Shown here one piece after another: positions 26,168 through 33,891 of a stretch of 64,000 nucleotides of DNA. This stretch comes from Streptomyces omiyaensis. GTDB taxonomy: Bacteria; Actinomycetota; Actinomycetes; Streptomycetales; Streptomycetaceae. Numbering within the stretch: the stretch's first letter is position 1; each line of letters begins with the position of its first letter. Under the pieces are notes generated by a model, which saw nothing but the letters and a program-made list of their open reading frames with translations, searched no databases and had not been told where the DNA came from. The DNA is taken from NCBI RefSeq assembly GCF_014650895.1, contig NZ_BMVV01000010.1:62001-126000 (forward strand), written 5' to 3'. The position numbers were made by a program, and so were the translations under genes.

Positions 26168-26995
26168 TCAGGCCGGCTTCTCGGCGAGCACGTGGAGCTG
26201 GGTGGCGACGGCGTGGAAGGCGGACAGCTCGGCGGCGGCCGCCTCCAGCTTCAGGAGGGCCTCGGCGGCGCCGGGCTCGGTGTCGACGAGGACGCCGGGC
26301 ACGAGGTCCGCGAAGATCCGCACGCCGTGGACGGCGCCCACGGAGAGGCCGGCCTCCTCGGCCAGTCCGGTGAGCTGCTCGGCGGTGAAGCGGCGGGGCA
26401 CGGGGTCGCCGGCGCCCCAGCGGCCGTCCGGGTCGCCGAGCGCCGTGCGGGCCTCGGTGAAGTGGCCGGCGAGGGCGCGGGCGAGGACCGCGCCGCCGAG
26501 TCCGGCGCCGAGGAGGCTGAGCGCGCCGCCGGGGCGGAGCGCGGCCACCGTGTTGCGCACGCCCTCGGCGGGGTCGTCCACGTACTCCAGGACGCCGTGG
26601 CAGAGCACGGCGTCGTAGGCGCCGCGCTCGACCACGTCGAAGAGGCCGCGGACGTCGCCCTGCACGCCGGTCACGAGGTCGGCGACCCCGGCTTCGGCGG
26701 CCCGGCGCTCCAGCGCGAAGAGCGCGTTGGGGCTGGGGTCGACGACGGTGACGCGGTGGCCGAGGCGGGCCACCGGCACCGCGAAGTTCCCGGAGCCGCC
26801 CCCGGTGTCGAGGACGTCCAGGGCGGCCTTCCCGGTGGTCCCGACCCGGCGGTCGAGGGCGTCCTTGAGGACGTCCCAGACGACGGCGGTTCGCAGGGAT
26901 GCGCGCGACGGGCGCGACGACGCCTCGCGGCCGAAGACAGGGGAAGGGTCCGGCACGGCTCTTGACTCCTCGGTGACGGGTACGGACGACCCCAC
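26168..26995 (-). CDS. Class I SAM-dependent methyltransferase
   Basis: The 275-aa product has the Rossmann SAM-binding motif I LDVLDTGGGSGNFAVPVARL, an acidic residue after strand 2 (VTVVDPSPNALFAL), a motif II-like stretch (YDAVLCHGVLEYVDDPAEG) and a post-II region (ALRPGGALSLL). The fold is clear. The substrate is not; it most resembles the SmtA/UbiE-like methyltransferases that actinobacteria carry as conserved hypothetical genes. The GTG start is preceded by GGAGG with 7-nt spacing. It is followed 27 nt downstream by the convergent end of nothing else, since the next upstream gene on the same strand is the HEPN-like protein. Confidence 0.88.
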   Translation of the reverse strand: MGSSVPVTEESRAVPDPSPVFGREASSRPSRASLRTAVVWDVLKDALDRRVGTTGKAALDVLDTGGGSGNFAVPVARLGHRVTVVDPSPNALFALERRAAEAGVADLVTGVQGDVRGLFDVVERGAYDAVLCHGVLEYVDDPAEGVRNTVAALRPGGALSLLGAGLGGAVLARALAGHFTEARTALGDPDGRWGAGDPVPRRFTAEQLTGLAEEAGLSVGAVHGVRIFADLVPGVLVDTEPGAAEALLKLEAAAAELSAFHAVATQLHVLAEKPA

Positions 26996-27022
26996 CCTAT
27001 GGCCTCCGGGGCGCGGGGCCGA

Positions 27023-27493
27023 TCAACCCGCCCCGTCCGCCGGGGGCTGCCGGGGCAGCACCGGCTGGAGCGCGAGCAGCCGCTCGACCAGGCGCAGGAA
27101 GTGGCCGGCGTCCCGGACGAGGTCGTCGGCCTCGCGGGGGGTCGCGGCCGCCGCGACCCCGGCGTTGGCGAGGGCGCGGCGGGGGGCTCCGGCAGCGAAG
27201 AGGACGCTCCATTCGGTGAGCTCGGGGGCGAGCTGGGGCAGCAGCTCCCAGGCGCTCCTTATGGCACGGCGCCGGCGGGTGTCGGGCGCGGGGCGGGCGC
27301 GGGCGGCGAGGACGGCGGCCGCGGCGCGCAGGGCGGCGAGGTGCGCGGTGGCGTACCGCTCGTGGGGGCGGTCGAGGGCCGCGGCCTCGTCGAGTCCGGC
27401 CCTGGCCTTCGCGAGCAGGTCGAGGGCGGCGGGCGGGGCGGTGGTCCGGCGGGACACGGGATGGACGTCGGCTGCTGCGAAAGGACTGGCCAT
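27023..27493 (-). CDS. SAV_6107-type HEPN-like protein
   Basis: A 156-aa, Ala/Arg/Leu-rich, all-helical protein of the streptomycete SAV_6107-like HEPN group. Features are LDLLAKARAGLDEAAALDRP, HERYATAHLAALRAAAAVLA, AIRSAWELLPQLAPELTEW and DDLVRDAGHFLRLVERLL. The canonical HEPN RNase motif R-x4-6-H is not evident, so nuclease activity should not be assumed. I chose ATG 27493, which has AGGAGG 6 nt upstream, over an in-frame GTG at 27553 with no ribosome site. It is divergent from the ABC/YhgE cassette, and the two share a 164-bp promoter region holding the palindromic operator. It could therefore be under the same regulator. Confidence 0.82.
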   Translation of the reverse strand: MASPFAAADVHPVSRRTTAPPAALDLLAKARAGLDEAAALDRPHERYATAHLAALRAAAAVLAARARPAPDTRRRRAIRSAWELLPQLAPELTEWSVLFAAGAPRRALANAGVAAAATPREADDLVRDAGHFLRLVERLLALQPVLPRQPPADGAG

Positions 27494-27606
27494 GACGAGC
27501 CTCCTGTCGTCGGGTGACGGTCTTGTCGCCGTCTGTGTCCATCGTGAAGGCACCCACTGACATCCACCCCGACCTGGGGTTTTGCCAGGGAAGCGACGCG
27601 CGGGTA

Positions 27607-27636
27607 ACTTTTGGACTGACCAGTCAGTTCAAAAGT
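27607..27636. promoter_or_regulatory. 30-bp near-perfect palindrome, probable TetR-family operator
   Basis: Two 14-bp arms (27607-27620 and 27623-27636) with a 2-bp centre match at 13 of 14 positions; the inner part reads GACTGACCAGTCAG. Size and symmetry are those of a TetR-family operator. It lies 21 bp upstream of the GTG of the ABC-like ATPase gene. A TetR gene closes the same gene set at 30823, which makes autoregulation of the cassette the simplest reading. Confidence 0.82.
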
Positions 27637-27657
27637 GGGGAAGCGGGGGGTGGATCC

Positions 27658-28677
27658 GTGGGATCCGAGGACCTGACCACACGACCGTCTCCGGAGGGGG
27701 CCGGCGGGGAGTCCGGCACCGACCACGGCCCGGTGGCGGACGGCGCCGGGATCGTGGTCGAGGGGCTGGGGCTCAAGGGCCCCCGCGGCTGGGCCTTCCG
27801 CGACGTGTCCTTCAGCGCCGGGGCCGGTTCCCTGATCGCGCTCGAAGGCCCGTCCGGCAGCGGCCGCACCTGTCTGCTGCTCGCGCTCACCGGCCGGATG
27901 CGGACCGGGGAGGGCCACGCCGAGATCGGCGGCCTGCCGCTGCCGCGCCGGATGGCCGCCGTGCGGCGGATCGCCGCGCTCGGCCAGGTCCCCGGCGTCA
28001 GCGAACTCGATCCCTCCCTCACGGTGGCCGAGCACCTGCGCGAGCGGGCGCTGCTCCAGCGCCGTTTCGACGGCTCCGTCCGCGCGCTGTTCCGCCGCCC
28101 CGGCACCCGGGCCGCCGAGGCCGGGGCCCGGATCGAGGAGGCCCTGACGGCCGCCGGACTCGACCTCGACGCCCTGCCGAAGGGCGAGCGGACCTCCGTG
28201 CGGGACCTGGAGCGCCTGGAGGCCCTCCGCCTGTCGATCGCGCTGGCCCTGATGGGCCGCCCCGGGCTGCTCGGCATCGACGACACGGACCTGAAGCTGT
28301 CGGACGCCGACCGCGCCGAGGCCTGGGCGCTGCTGCGCGCGGTGGCCGCCGCCGGCACCACCGTCCTCGCCGTCTGCAGCGAGGCACCGGCCGACGCCCT
28401 GCGCGTCACCACGGTCGGCGCCCCCGCGGAGGCGGCCACGGCCGCGGAGGCGGCCACGGCCGCGGACACCGGCGCGGACCGGGACGCGGACGCGGCCCCG
28501 GAGACGGACACGAGCCGGACGACGGGCCCGGCCGGGAACTCCACCGCCACCACCGCCACCCCCGACACCGCCGACACCGACACCGACACCGACACCACCG
28601 AAGCCGACACCGCCGCCGACGCCGACATCACCGAGAAGGGGACGGACGATGCGCTCGCCGAAACTGGCCGCTCTTGA
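27658..28677 (+). CDS. ABC-type ATPase-like protein with degenerate nucleotide-binding motifs
   Basis: The 339-aa product is built like an ABC ATPase (residues 30-260) with a low-complexity acidic Ala/Thr/Asp tail (260-339). The Walker A is GPSGSGRT (64-71) with Arg70 in place of the invariant Lys. No LSGGQ signature is present; DLERLEALRLSIALALMGRP stands in its place. Walker B is LLGIDDTD rather than DE. All three changes argue for weak or no ATP hydrolysis. The start GTG 27658 is 21 bp beyond the palindrome. The tail overlaps the start of the YhgE gene by 29 bp. It is probably the soluble partner of the YhgE/Pip membrane protein in an efflux-like complex. Confidence 0.85.
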   Translation: MGSEDLTTRPSPEGAGGESGTDHGPVADGAGIVVEGLGLKGPRGWAFRDVSFSAGAGSLIALEGPSGSGRTCLLLALTGRMRTGEGHAEIGGLPLPRRMAAVRRIAALGQVPGVSELDPSLTVAEHLRERALLQRRFDGSVRALFRRPGTRAAEAGARIEEALTAAGLDLDALPKGERTSVRDLERLEALRLSIALALMGRPGLLGIDDTDLKLSDADRAEAWALLRAVAAAGTTVLAVCSEAPADALRVTTVGAPAEAATAAEAATAADTGADRDADAAPETDTSRTTGPAGNSTATTATPDTADTDTDTDTTEADTAADADITEKGTDDALAETGRS

Positions 28678-30793
28678 GCTGAGGCGCTTCGGCAGGGGCA
28701 AGCTGCCGCGCGCCGCGCTCGTCGCGGTCCTGCTGCTGCCGCTGCTGTACGGCGCCCTGTACCTGTACTCGTTCTGGGACCCGTACAGCAGGCTCGACCG
28801 GCTGCCCGTCGCCCTGGTGAACGAGGACCGCGGCGCGACCGCCGACGGCAAGCGGATCACCGCGGGCGCGGACATCACCGAGGGACTGCTGGACAGCGGG
28901 ACCTTCGAGTGGCACCAGGTCGACGACGCCGAGGCGCGCGAAGGCGTCGAGGAGGGCCGGTACTACCTGTCCCTGACCGTGCCCGGCGACTTCAGCGAGC
29001 GGATCGCGTCCAGCTCCGGGGACTCCCCCGAGACCGGCGCCCTGAAGGTCCGGACGAACGACTCCAACAACTACATCGTCGGCCAGATCTCGCGGACGGT
29101 CTTCGCCGAGGTGCGCACCGCCGCCTCCACGAAGTCCTCGCGGGGCTTCCTCGACAAGATCTTCATCTCCTTCTCCGACATCCACGAGGCCACCGCCGAG
29201 GCCGCCAAGGGCGCGGCCGACCTGAAGACCGGCGTGGACAAGGCCAAGAAGGGGTCCAAGGACCTCGCCGACGGCCTGACCGACGCCAAGGCCGGCAGCG
29301 GCGACCTGGCCTCCGGCCTGAAGAAGCTGGACAAGGGCTCCAAGGACGTCCAGACCGGCACGCGCAAGGTCGCGGACGGCACCCAGGCCCTCGCCGACAA
29401 GGTGAACGGCACCGCGGACAAGGTCCGCCCCTACCTGGCCGACAACGGGCGGTCGATCCGCGACACGGCCAAGCTGGTCTCCGACTCGGCCACCCTCGCC
29501 CGCAACGACCTGGAGGACCTGGTCCGCCGCGCCCCGCTGCTGCGCACCGCCGCCCACAAGGCGGACGAGACCCTCGACCGGCTGTACCGCGAGTCCTGCC
29601 GGAAGCCCGGCGCCACCGCGCCGGTCGAGCCGCCGGAGGGCGTCGCCCTCCCCGAGGGCGTCACGCTCCCCGACCCCGGGGAGGTGTGCACGGCCCTGAA
29701 GGAGGCGTCGACCACCGCCGGGGACGTGGCCACGGTCGCGGACGACGTGCACCGGCTGACGAAGGACAGCAAGGGCGACCTCAAGACGCTCGACGCGCGC
29801 CTGGCGAAGCTGAAGAAGGAGGCCGACGAGCTGGCCGCCCGCGCCCCGCACCTGGACGAGGACGTCGCGGGCGCGATCCGGAAGATCAACGAGCTCAACA
29901 AGGGCGCGAAGAAGGTCGCCGACGGCGCGGCGCAGCTGCACTCCGGCATCTCCGGCGCCCGCGCGGGCTCGGTCAGCCTGGACACCGGCGTCGGCAAGCT
30001 CAAGAAGGGGGCAGGCGCCCTCGACGGCGGCCTGTTCAAGCTGGCCGACGGCTCCGGCTCGCTCGCCACGGGCCTCAAGGACGGCGTCGACCGGATCCCG
30101 GACTACGACCAGGACGAGCGCGACCGGCGCACGGAGGTCATGGCCGACCCGGTGAAGCTGGCCGCCCAGTCGCTCCACAAGGCGCCGAACTACGGCACGG
30201 GCTTCGCCCCGTACTTCATCCCGCTCTCCCTCTGGGTCGGCGCCATGGTCGCGTACATGATCATCCAGCCGATGAACCGGCGGGCCCTCGCCGCGGGCGC
30301 CTCCGCGTGGCGGATCGCGCTGGCCGGCTGGCTCCCGGTGGCGGCGATCGGCGTCCTCCAGGTCGGCGCGCTCCTCGCCGTCCTGCACTGGGGGCTCGGT
30401 CTGGAGACGGCCCGGGCGGCCGGCACGGTCGGCTTCCTCGCCCTGGTGACCTGCTGCTTCGCGGCGATCATCCAGTGGCTGAACGCCCGCTTCGGCGCGG
30501 CGGGCCGGATCCTGGTCCTCGCCCTGCTCATGGTCCAGCTGACCTCGGCGGGCGGCACCTACCCGGTGCAGACCAGCCCGGGCTTCTTCAACGCCGTCCA
30601 CCCCTTCCTGCCCATGACGCACGTGGTCGAGGCGCTGCGCCGGCTCATCACGGGCGGCGGTCTCGGGCCGGTGTGGGAAGCGGTCGCCGTCCTGAGCGCC
30701 TTCACGCTGGGCGCGCTGGCCCTGACCGCGGTCACCGCGCGGCGCAAGCAGGTGTGGACGCTGGACCGGCTCCACCCCGACCTGTCGCTGTGA
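28649..30793 (+). CDS. YhgE/Pip-family membrane protein (ABC-2-type permease-like)
   Basis: A 714-aa protein with one N-terminal membrane helix (about 22-42, RAALVAVLLLPLLYGALYLY) and the YhgE/Pip motif DPYSRLDRLPVALVNEDRGA. A long extracytoplasmic helical stalk (about 180-480) with repeated LADGL/KDLADGLTDAK-type units follows. The C-terminal ABC-2 permease block of five or six helices starts at YFIPLSLWVGAMVAYMI. Homologues include the phage infection protein of Lactococcus, and related ABC-2 proteins act in export; in Streptomyces the role is unknown. It is coupled by overlap to the ATPase-like gene and 30 bp from the TetR gene. Confidence 0.92.
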   Translation: MRSPKLAALELRRFGRGKLPRAALVAVLLLPLLYGALYLYSFWDPYSRLDRLPVALVNEDRGATADGKRITAGADITEGLLDSGTFEWHQVDDAEAREGVEEGRYYLSLTVPGDFSERIASSSGDSPETGALKVRTNDSNNYIVGQISRTVFAEVRTAASTKSSRGFLDKIFISFSDIHEATAEAAKGAADLKTGVDKAKKGSKDLADGLTDAKAGSGDLASGLKKLDKGSKDVQTGTRKVADGTQALADKVNGTADKVRPYLADNGRSIRDTAKLVSDSATLARNDLEDLVRRAPLLRTAAHKADETLDRLYRESCRKPGATAPVEPPEGVALPEGVTLPDPGEVCTALKEASTTAGDVATVADDVHRLTKDSKGDLKTLDARLAKLKKEADELAARAPHLDEDVAGAIRKINELNKGAKKVADGAAQLHSGISGARAGSVSLDTGVGKLKKGAGALDGGLFKLADGSGSLATGLKDGVDRIPDYDQDERDRRTEVMADPVKLAAQSLHKAPNYGTGFAPYFIPLSLWVGAMVAYMIIQPMNRRALAAGASAWRIALAGWLPVAAIGVLQVGALLAVLHWGLGLETARAAGTVGFLALVTCCFAAIIQWLNARFGAAGRILVLALLMVQLTSAGGTYPVQTSPGFFNAVHPFLPMTHVVEALRRLITGGGLGPVWEAVAVLSAFTLGALALTAVTARRKQVWTLDRLHPDLSL

Positions 30794-30822
30794 CCCCCTC
30801 CGCCTCTGTGAGAATCGACCCC

Positions 30823-31434
30823 ATGGACAGCAGCAGCACCCGCCGCCGGGCGACCCGGGCCAAGCTCTACGAGGCGGCCGTCACCCTCATCGCCGAGCAG
30901 GGCTTCTCGGCCACGACGGTCGACGAGATCGCCGAGCGGGCCGGGGTGGCCAAGGGCACGGTCTACTACAACTTCAAGAGCAAGACCGAGCTCTTCGAGG
31001 AGCTGCTGCGGCACGGCGTCGCCCTGCTCACCGCCTCGCTGCGGACGGCCGCGGAGGAGACGGCGGCGCGCGGCGGCAGCCGGGTCGCCGCGCTGGACGC
31101 GATGATCCGCGCGGGGCTCGTCTTCATCGACCGCTACCCGGCCTTCACCCAGCTGTACGTGGCCGAGCTCTGGCGGACCAACCGGGCGTGGAACTCCACC
31201 CTCCTGGTGGTCCGCCAGGAGGCGGTCGCGGTCGTGGAGGGCGTCCTGCGCGAGGGCGTCGAGGCGGGCGAGCTGAGCGAGGAGATCGACGTCCAGCTGA
31301 CGGCGGCGGCCCTGGTGGGCATGGTCCTGGTGGCGGCCCTGGACTGGAAGGCCTTCCAGAGCGAGCGCTCCCTCGACGACGTCCACGCCGCGCTGTCGCT
31401 GCTGCTGCACGGGCGCGTGGGCGGCGGCTGCTGA
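30823..31434 (+). CDS. TetR/AcrR-family transcriptional regulator
   Basis: The 203-aa product has an N-terminal TetR DNA-binding domain: RAKLYEAAVTLIAEQGFSAT, then TVDEIAERAGVAKGTVYYNF and KSKTELFEELL. An all-helical ligand and dimer domain follows. The ATG at 30823 is exactly 7 nt after a GAGAAT hexamer and has no ribosome site, so it may be expressed as a leaderless mRNA from its own promoter as well as by read-through. It closes the palindrome/ATPase/YhgE unit and most likely represses it through 27607-27636. The ligand is unknown. Confidence 0.94.
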   Translation: MDSSSTRRRATRAKLYEAAVTLIAEQGFSATTVDEIAERAGVAKGTVYYNFKSKTELFEELLRHGVALLTASLRTAAEETAARGGSRVAALDAMIRAGLVFIDRYPAFTQLYVAELWRTNRAWNSTLLVVRQEAVAVVEGVLREGVEAGELSEEIDVQLTAAALVGMVLVAALDWKAFQSERSLDDVHAALSLLLHGRVGGGC

Positions 31435-31458
31435 GGGGCACGAGGCCCGGCGACGACG

Positions 31459-31515
31459 GGAAGCGCCGGTCCCGCGGGGCTCGATCCCCCCGAGCCACGC
31501 CGGACCGGCGCTTCC
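31459..31515 (+). terminator. Terminator of the ATPase-YhgE-TetR cassette
   Basis: Perfect 14-bp arms (31459-31472 and 31502-31515) enclose a second hairpin (GGCTCG 31478-31483 with CGAGCC 31491-31496), followed by TTCGT. It begins 24 nt beyond the TetR stop. Confidence 0.85.
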
Positions 31516-31751
31516 TTCGTACACCCCCGTGCACGTTCCCCCGTGCCGGCAGGTGCGCGGCCCCGTTCCGCAGCCCCGTGCCGGCGGTTCCGGAGCCGCG
31601 CCCCTTCCGTGGGCTCCACTCTCCCCTCCGGACCGCCCCTCCCCCATCCGCGCGGATACTCATCTCGGCGTCTAGGTACGGATACTCAGCCGGCCGCGGC
31701 GGACGCGGCGCCCTGGTGACGGGCGGGCGCGGCCTCGTTACGATCACGAGC
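31516..31751 (+). promoter_or_regulatory. Upstream region of the DUF4126 gene with 10-bp direct repeats
   Basis: No gene is seen here. A 10-bp direct repeat CGGATACTCA occurs at 31653-31662 and 31679-31688, 26 bp apart start to start. A TACGAT hexamer (31739-31744) sits exactly 7 nt before the GTG of the DUF4126 gene and is a likely -10 element of a leaderless promoter. The direct repeats lie about 65-100 bp upstream of that point and could bind an activator. Confidence 0.5.
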
Positions 31752-32390
31752 GTGTCCGTACTCCCCCTGGTCTTCACCAGCGGCTGGGCCAGCGGGATCA
31801 ACGCCTACGCGGTGGTCCTGCTCCTCGGCGTCTTCGGCGCGACCGGGCTGACCGACGAGGTGCCCGAGGCGCTCCAGCGCACGGACGTCCTGATCGCGGC
31901 CGGAGTGCTCTTCCTGTGCGAGGCGGTCGCGGACAAGATCCCGTACGTGGACAACGTCTGGGACGCCCTCCACACGGTGATCAGACCGGTCGCGGGAGCC
32001 GTGGTGGCCGCCCTGCTGGCCGGCGAGAGCGGCTCGCTGCCGGAGCTGGCGGCGGGGGCGGTCGGCGGGACGACGGCGCTGATGAGCCACCTGGTCAAGG
32101 CGGGGACCCGGATGGCGGTGAACACCTCTCCGGAGCCCTTCTCCAACATCGCGCTGAGCACCGGCGAGGACCTCGCGGTCGCCGGGGTCATCACCTTCGC
32201 GATCTTCCATCCGGTGGCGGCCGCGGTGATCGCCGCGGTGCTGCTGGCGCTCGGCGTCTGGCTCCTGGTCGTGCTGGCCTCACGGATCCGGCGCTTCCTG
32301 CGCCGCCGGGCCCAGCGCCGCGAGGAGCGGCGGCTGGCGGCGGCCGGCGGCGGCCCACCTGCGGACCGCTCCGTCGGCGGGGGCCGATAA
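31752..32390 (+). CDS. DUF4126 integral membrane protein
   Basis: A 212-aa polytopic protein. It starts VSVLPLVFTSGWASGINAYAVVL and has hydrophobic segments at about 5-30, 48-62, 75-100 and 145-175. The loop with DKIPYVDNVWDALHTVIRP and the TKAGTRMAVNTSPEPFSN-like stretch (LVKAGTRMAVNTSPEPFSNI) are the recognisable DUF4126 features. The C-terminus is a basic Arg-rich tail. The function of the family is unknown. The GTG at 31752 was chosen because it stands 7 nt after a -10-like TACGAT and no ribosome site is visible. Its stop codon overlaps the -10-like element of the next gene. Confidence 0.88.
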   Translation: MSVLPLVFTSGWASGINAYAVVLLLGVFGATGLTDEVPEALQRTDVLIAAGVLFLCEAVADKIPYVDNVWDALHTVIRPVAGAVVAALLAGESGSLPELAAGAVGGTTALMSHLVKAGTRMAVNTSPEPFSNIALSTGEDLAVAGVITFAIFHPVAAAVIAAVLLALGVWLLVVLASRIRRFLRRRAQRREERRLAAAGGGPPADRSVGGGR

Positions 32391-32400
32391 AGTCCCTGAC

Positions 32401-33834
32401 ATGGGACGGATTGTGGTGATCGGCGCGGGTCTCGGCGCCATGGCGACGGCCGCGCGGCTCGCGGTCGCCGGACACACGGTGACGGTGTACGAGCGGGGCT
32501 CGACGTACGGCGGGGCGGTGGGCCGCTTCGCGCGCGAGGGCTTCGCCTTCGACACCGGCCCCGGGCTGCTGCACCTGCCTGCGGTCTACCGCGATCTGTT
32601 CGTGAAGACGGGGAAGAAGCCGCTGGAGGAGTGCGTCGGGCTGAGCCAGGTCGATCCGGCCGCCCGGCACGTCTTCGCCGACGGCACGCGCGTGGACCTG
32701 CCGAACGCCTCCCGGGCGGGCACGGCCGCCGCCCTGGACGCGGCGCTCGGCGCGGGCGCGGGCGAGCGCTGGAGCGACTTCCTGGTGCGGGCCCGCGAGG
32801 CGTGGGACCGCACCCGGCGCCCGCTCCTGGAGGAGCCGCAGCCCGCCGATCCGAAACCGCTGGCCCGGGAGCCGTACCCGGCGCTCAAGGCGGGGCTGCT
32901 GCGCCGTCCGACGACGACGCTCGCCCAGGTCGGGGCCCGCGAGCTGGCCGAGCCGCGGCTGGCCGCGCTGCTCGACGCGTACGCGTGGTCGTACGGCTTC
33001 GACCCGGCGAAGGCCCCGGCCTCTGCGGTGGTCCTGCCCTACATGGAGCAGACCTTCGGCAGCTGGTACGTGGCCGGAGGCATGCGGGCGCTCGCCGACG
33101 CGGTGTACGAGCGCTGCCGGGAGCGGCGGGTGGAGTTCGTCTTCGGCACGGCGGTGACGGAGGTCGTCGAGGAGGCGGGCCGGGCCGTGGGAGTGGCGCT
33201 GGAGGACGGGCGGACGGTTCCCGCCGATCACGTCGTCTCCGGCATCCCGGTGCCCGCCCTCCATGCGGACCAGCTGGTGGGCTGGGAGGGCAGCGAGGAG
33301 TGGGCGCGCCACCAGGTGCTGGGCACCAGCCGGGTCACCGTCCACCTGGCGCTGCGCGGGGCCCGCGAGGAGGACGCCGCGCACCGCACGGTCGTGCACG
33401 GCGAGGGCGGGCGGCCGACGGTCACGGTGCTGCGGCCGGACGATCCGGCGCTGCGGCCGGACGCGGAGCACGAGGCGGTGACGGTGACGGCCACCGTCCC
33501 CGCGCATCCCGCGCGGGACTGGGAGGAGTACGCCGGCCTGATGGTGGAGGCGGCGGACCGGGCCGTCCCCGGGCTGGCCGGGCGGCTGCTGTGGCGGCAC
33601 GTGCGGACCCCGGACGACGTGCGCGCGGACACCGGGACGGCGGAGGTGCCCGGACCGGCACTGGCCGGGGCGGGCGGCGCGCTGCTGCCGGCGGCGAACG
33701 TCTCGCCGGTCCCCGGTCTGTACTTCGCGGGCGGCTGGTCCCACCCGGGCGGCGGACTCGCCCACGCGGGCATGTCGGGCGCGCTGGTGGCCGGACTGAT
33801 CGTGGAGGGCGCGGGGTTCCGCGGCTCGCGGTGA
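32401..33834 (+). CDS. Phytoene-desaturase-like NAD(P)/FAD-dependent oxidoreductase
   Basis: The 477-aa product has an N-terminal FAD-binding Rossmann motif (IVVIGAGLGAMATAARLAVAGHTVTVYE). The substrate entry region GFAFDTGPGLLHLPAVYRDLF is typical of the CrtI/amine-oxidase-like group, and the C-terminal FAD motif is PGLYFAGGWSHPGGGLAHAGMSG. The architecture matches phytoene desaturases and the related retinol/FAD oxidoreductases. No other carotenoid gene is nearby, so the substrate is open. The ATG is exactly 7 nt downstream of TAAAGT (32388-32393), a -10-like hexamer that overlaps the stop of the preceding gene. No ribosome site is seen, so the mRNA may be leaderless. Confidence 0.88.
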   Translation: MGRIVVIGAGLGAMATAARLAVAGHTVTVYERGSTYGGAVGRFAREGFAFDTGPGLLHLPAVYRDLFVKTGKKPLEECVGLSQVDPAARHVFADGTRVDLPNASRAGTAAALDAALGAGAGERWSDFLVRAREAWDRTRRPLLEEPQPADPKPLAREPYPALKAGLLRRPTTTLAQVGARELAEPRLAALLDAYAWSYGFDPAKAPASAVVLPYMEQTFGSWYVAGGMRALADAVYERCRERRVEFVFGTAVTEVVEEAGRAVGVALEDGRTVPADHVVSGIPVPALHADQLVGWEGSEEWARHQVLGTSRVTVHLALRGAREEDAAHRTVVHGEGGRPTVTVLRPDDPALRPDAEHEAVTVTATVPAHPARDWEEYAGLMVEAADRAVPGLAGRLLWRHVRTPDDVRADTGTAEVPGPALAGAGGALLPAANVSPVPGLYFAGGWSHPGGGLAHAGMSGALVAGLIVEGAGFRGSR

Positions 33835-33891
33835 CCGGGCGCCGGGGCGCGGCGGCCGGGCCCCGCTGAGGGGTGCCCGGCGGCCGGGGCC

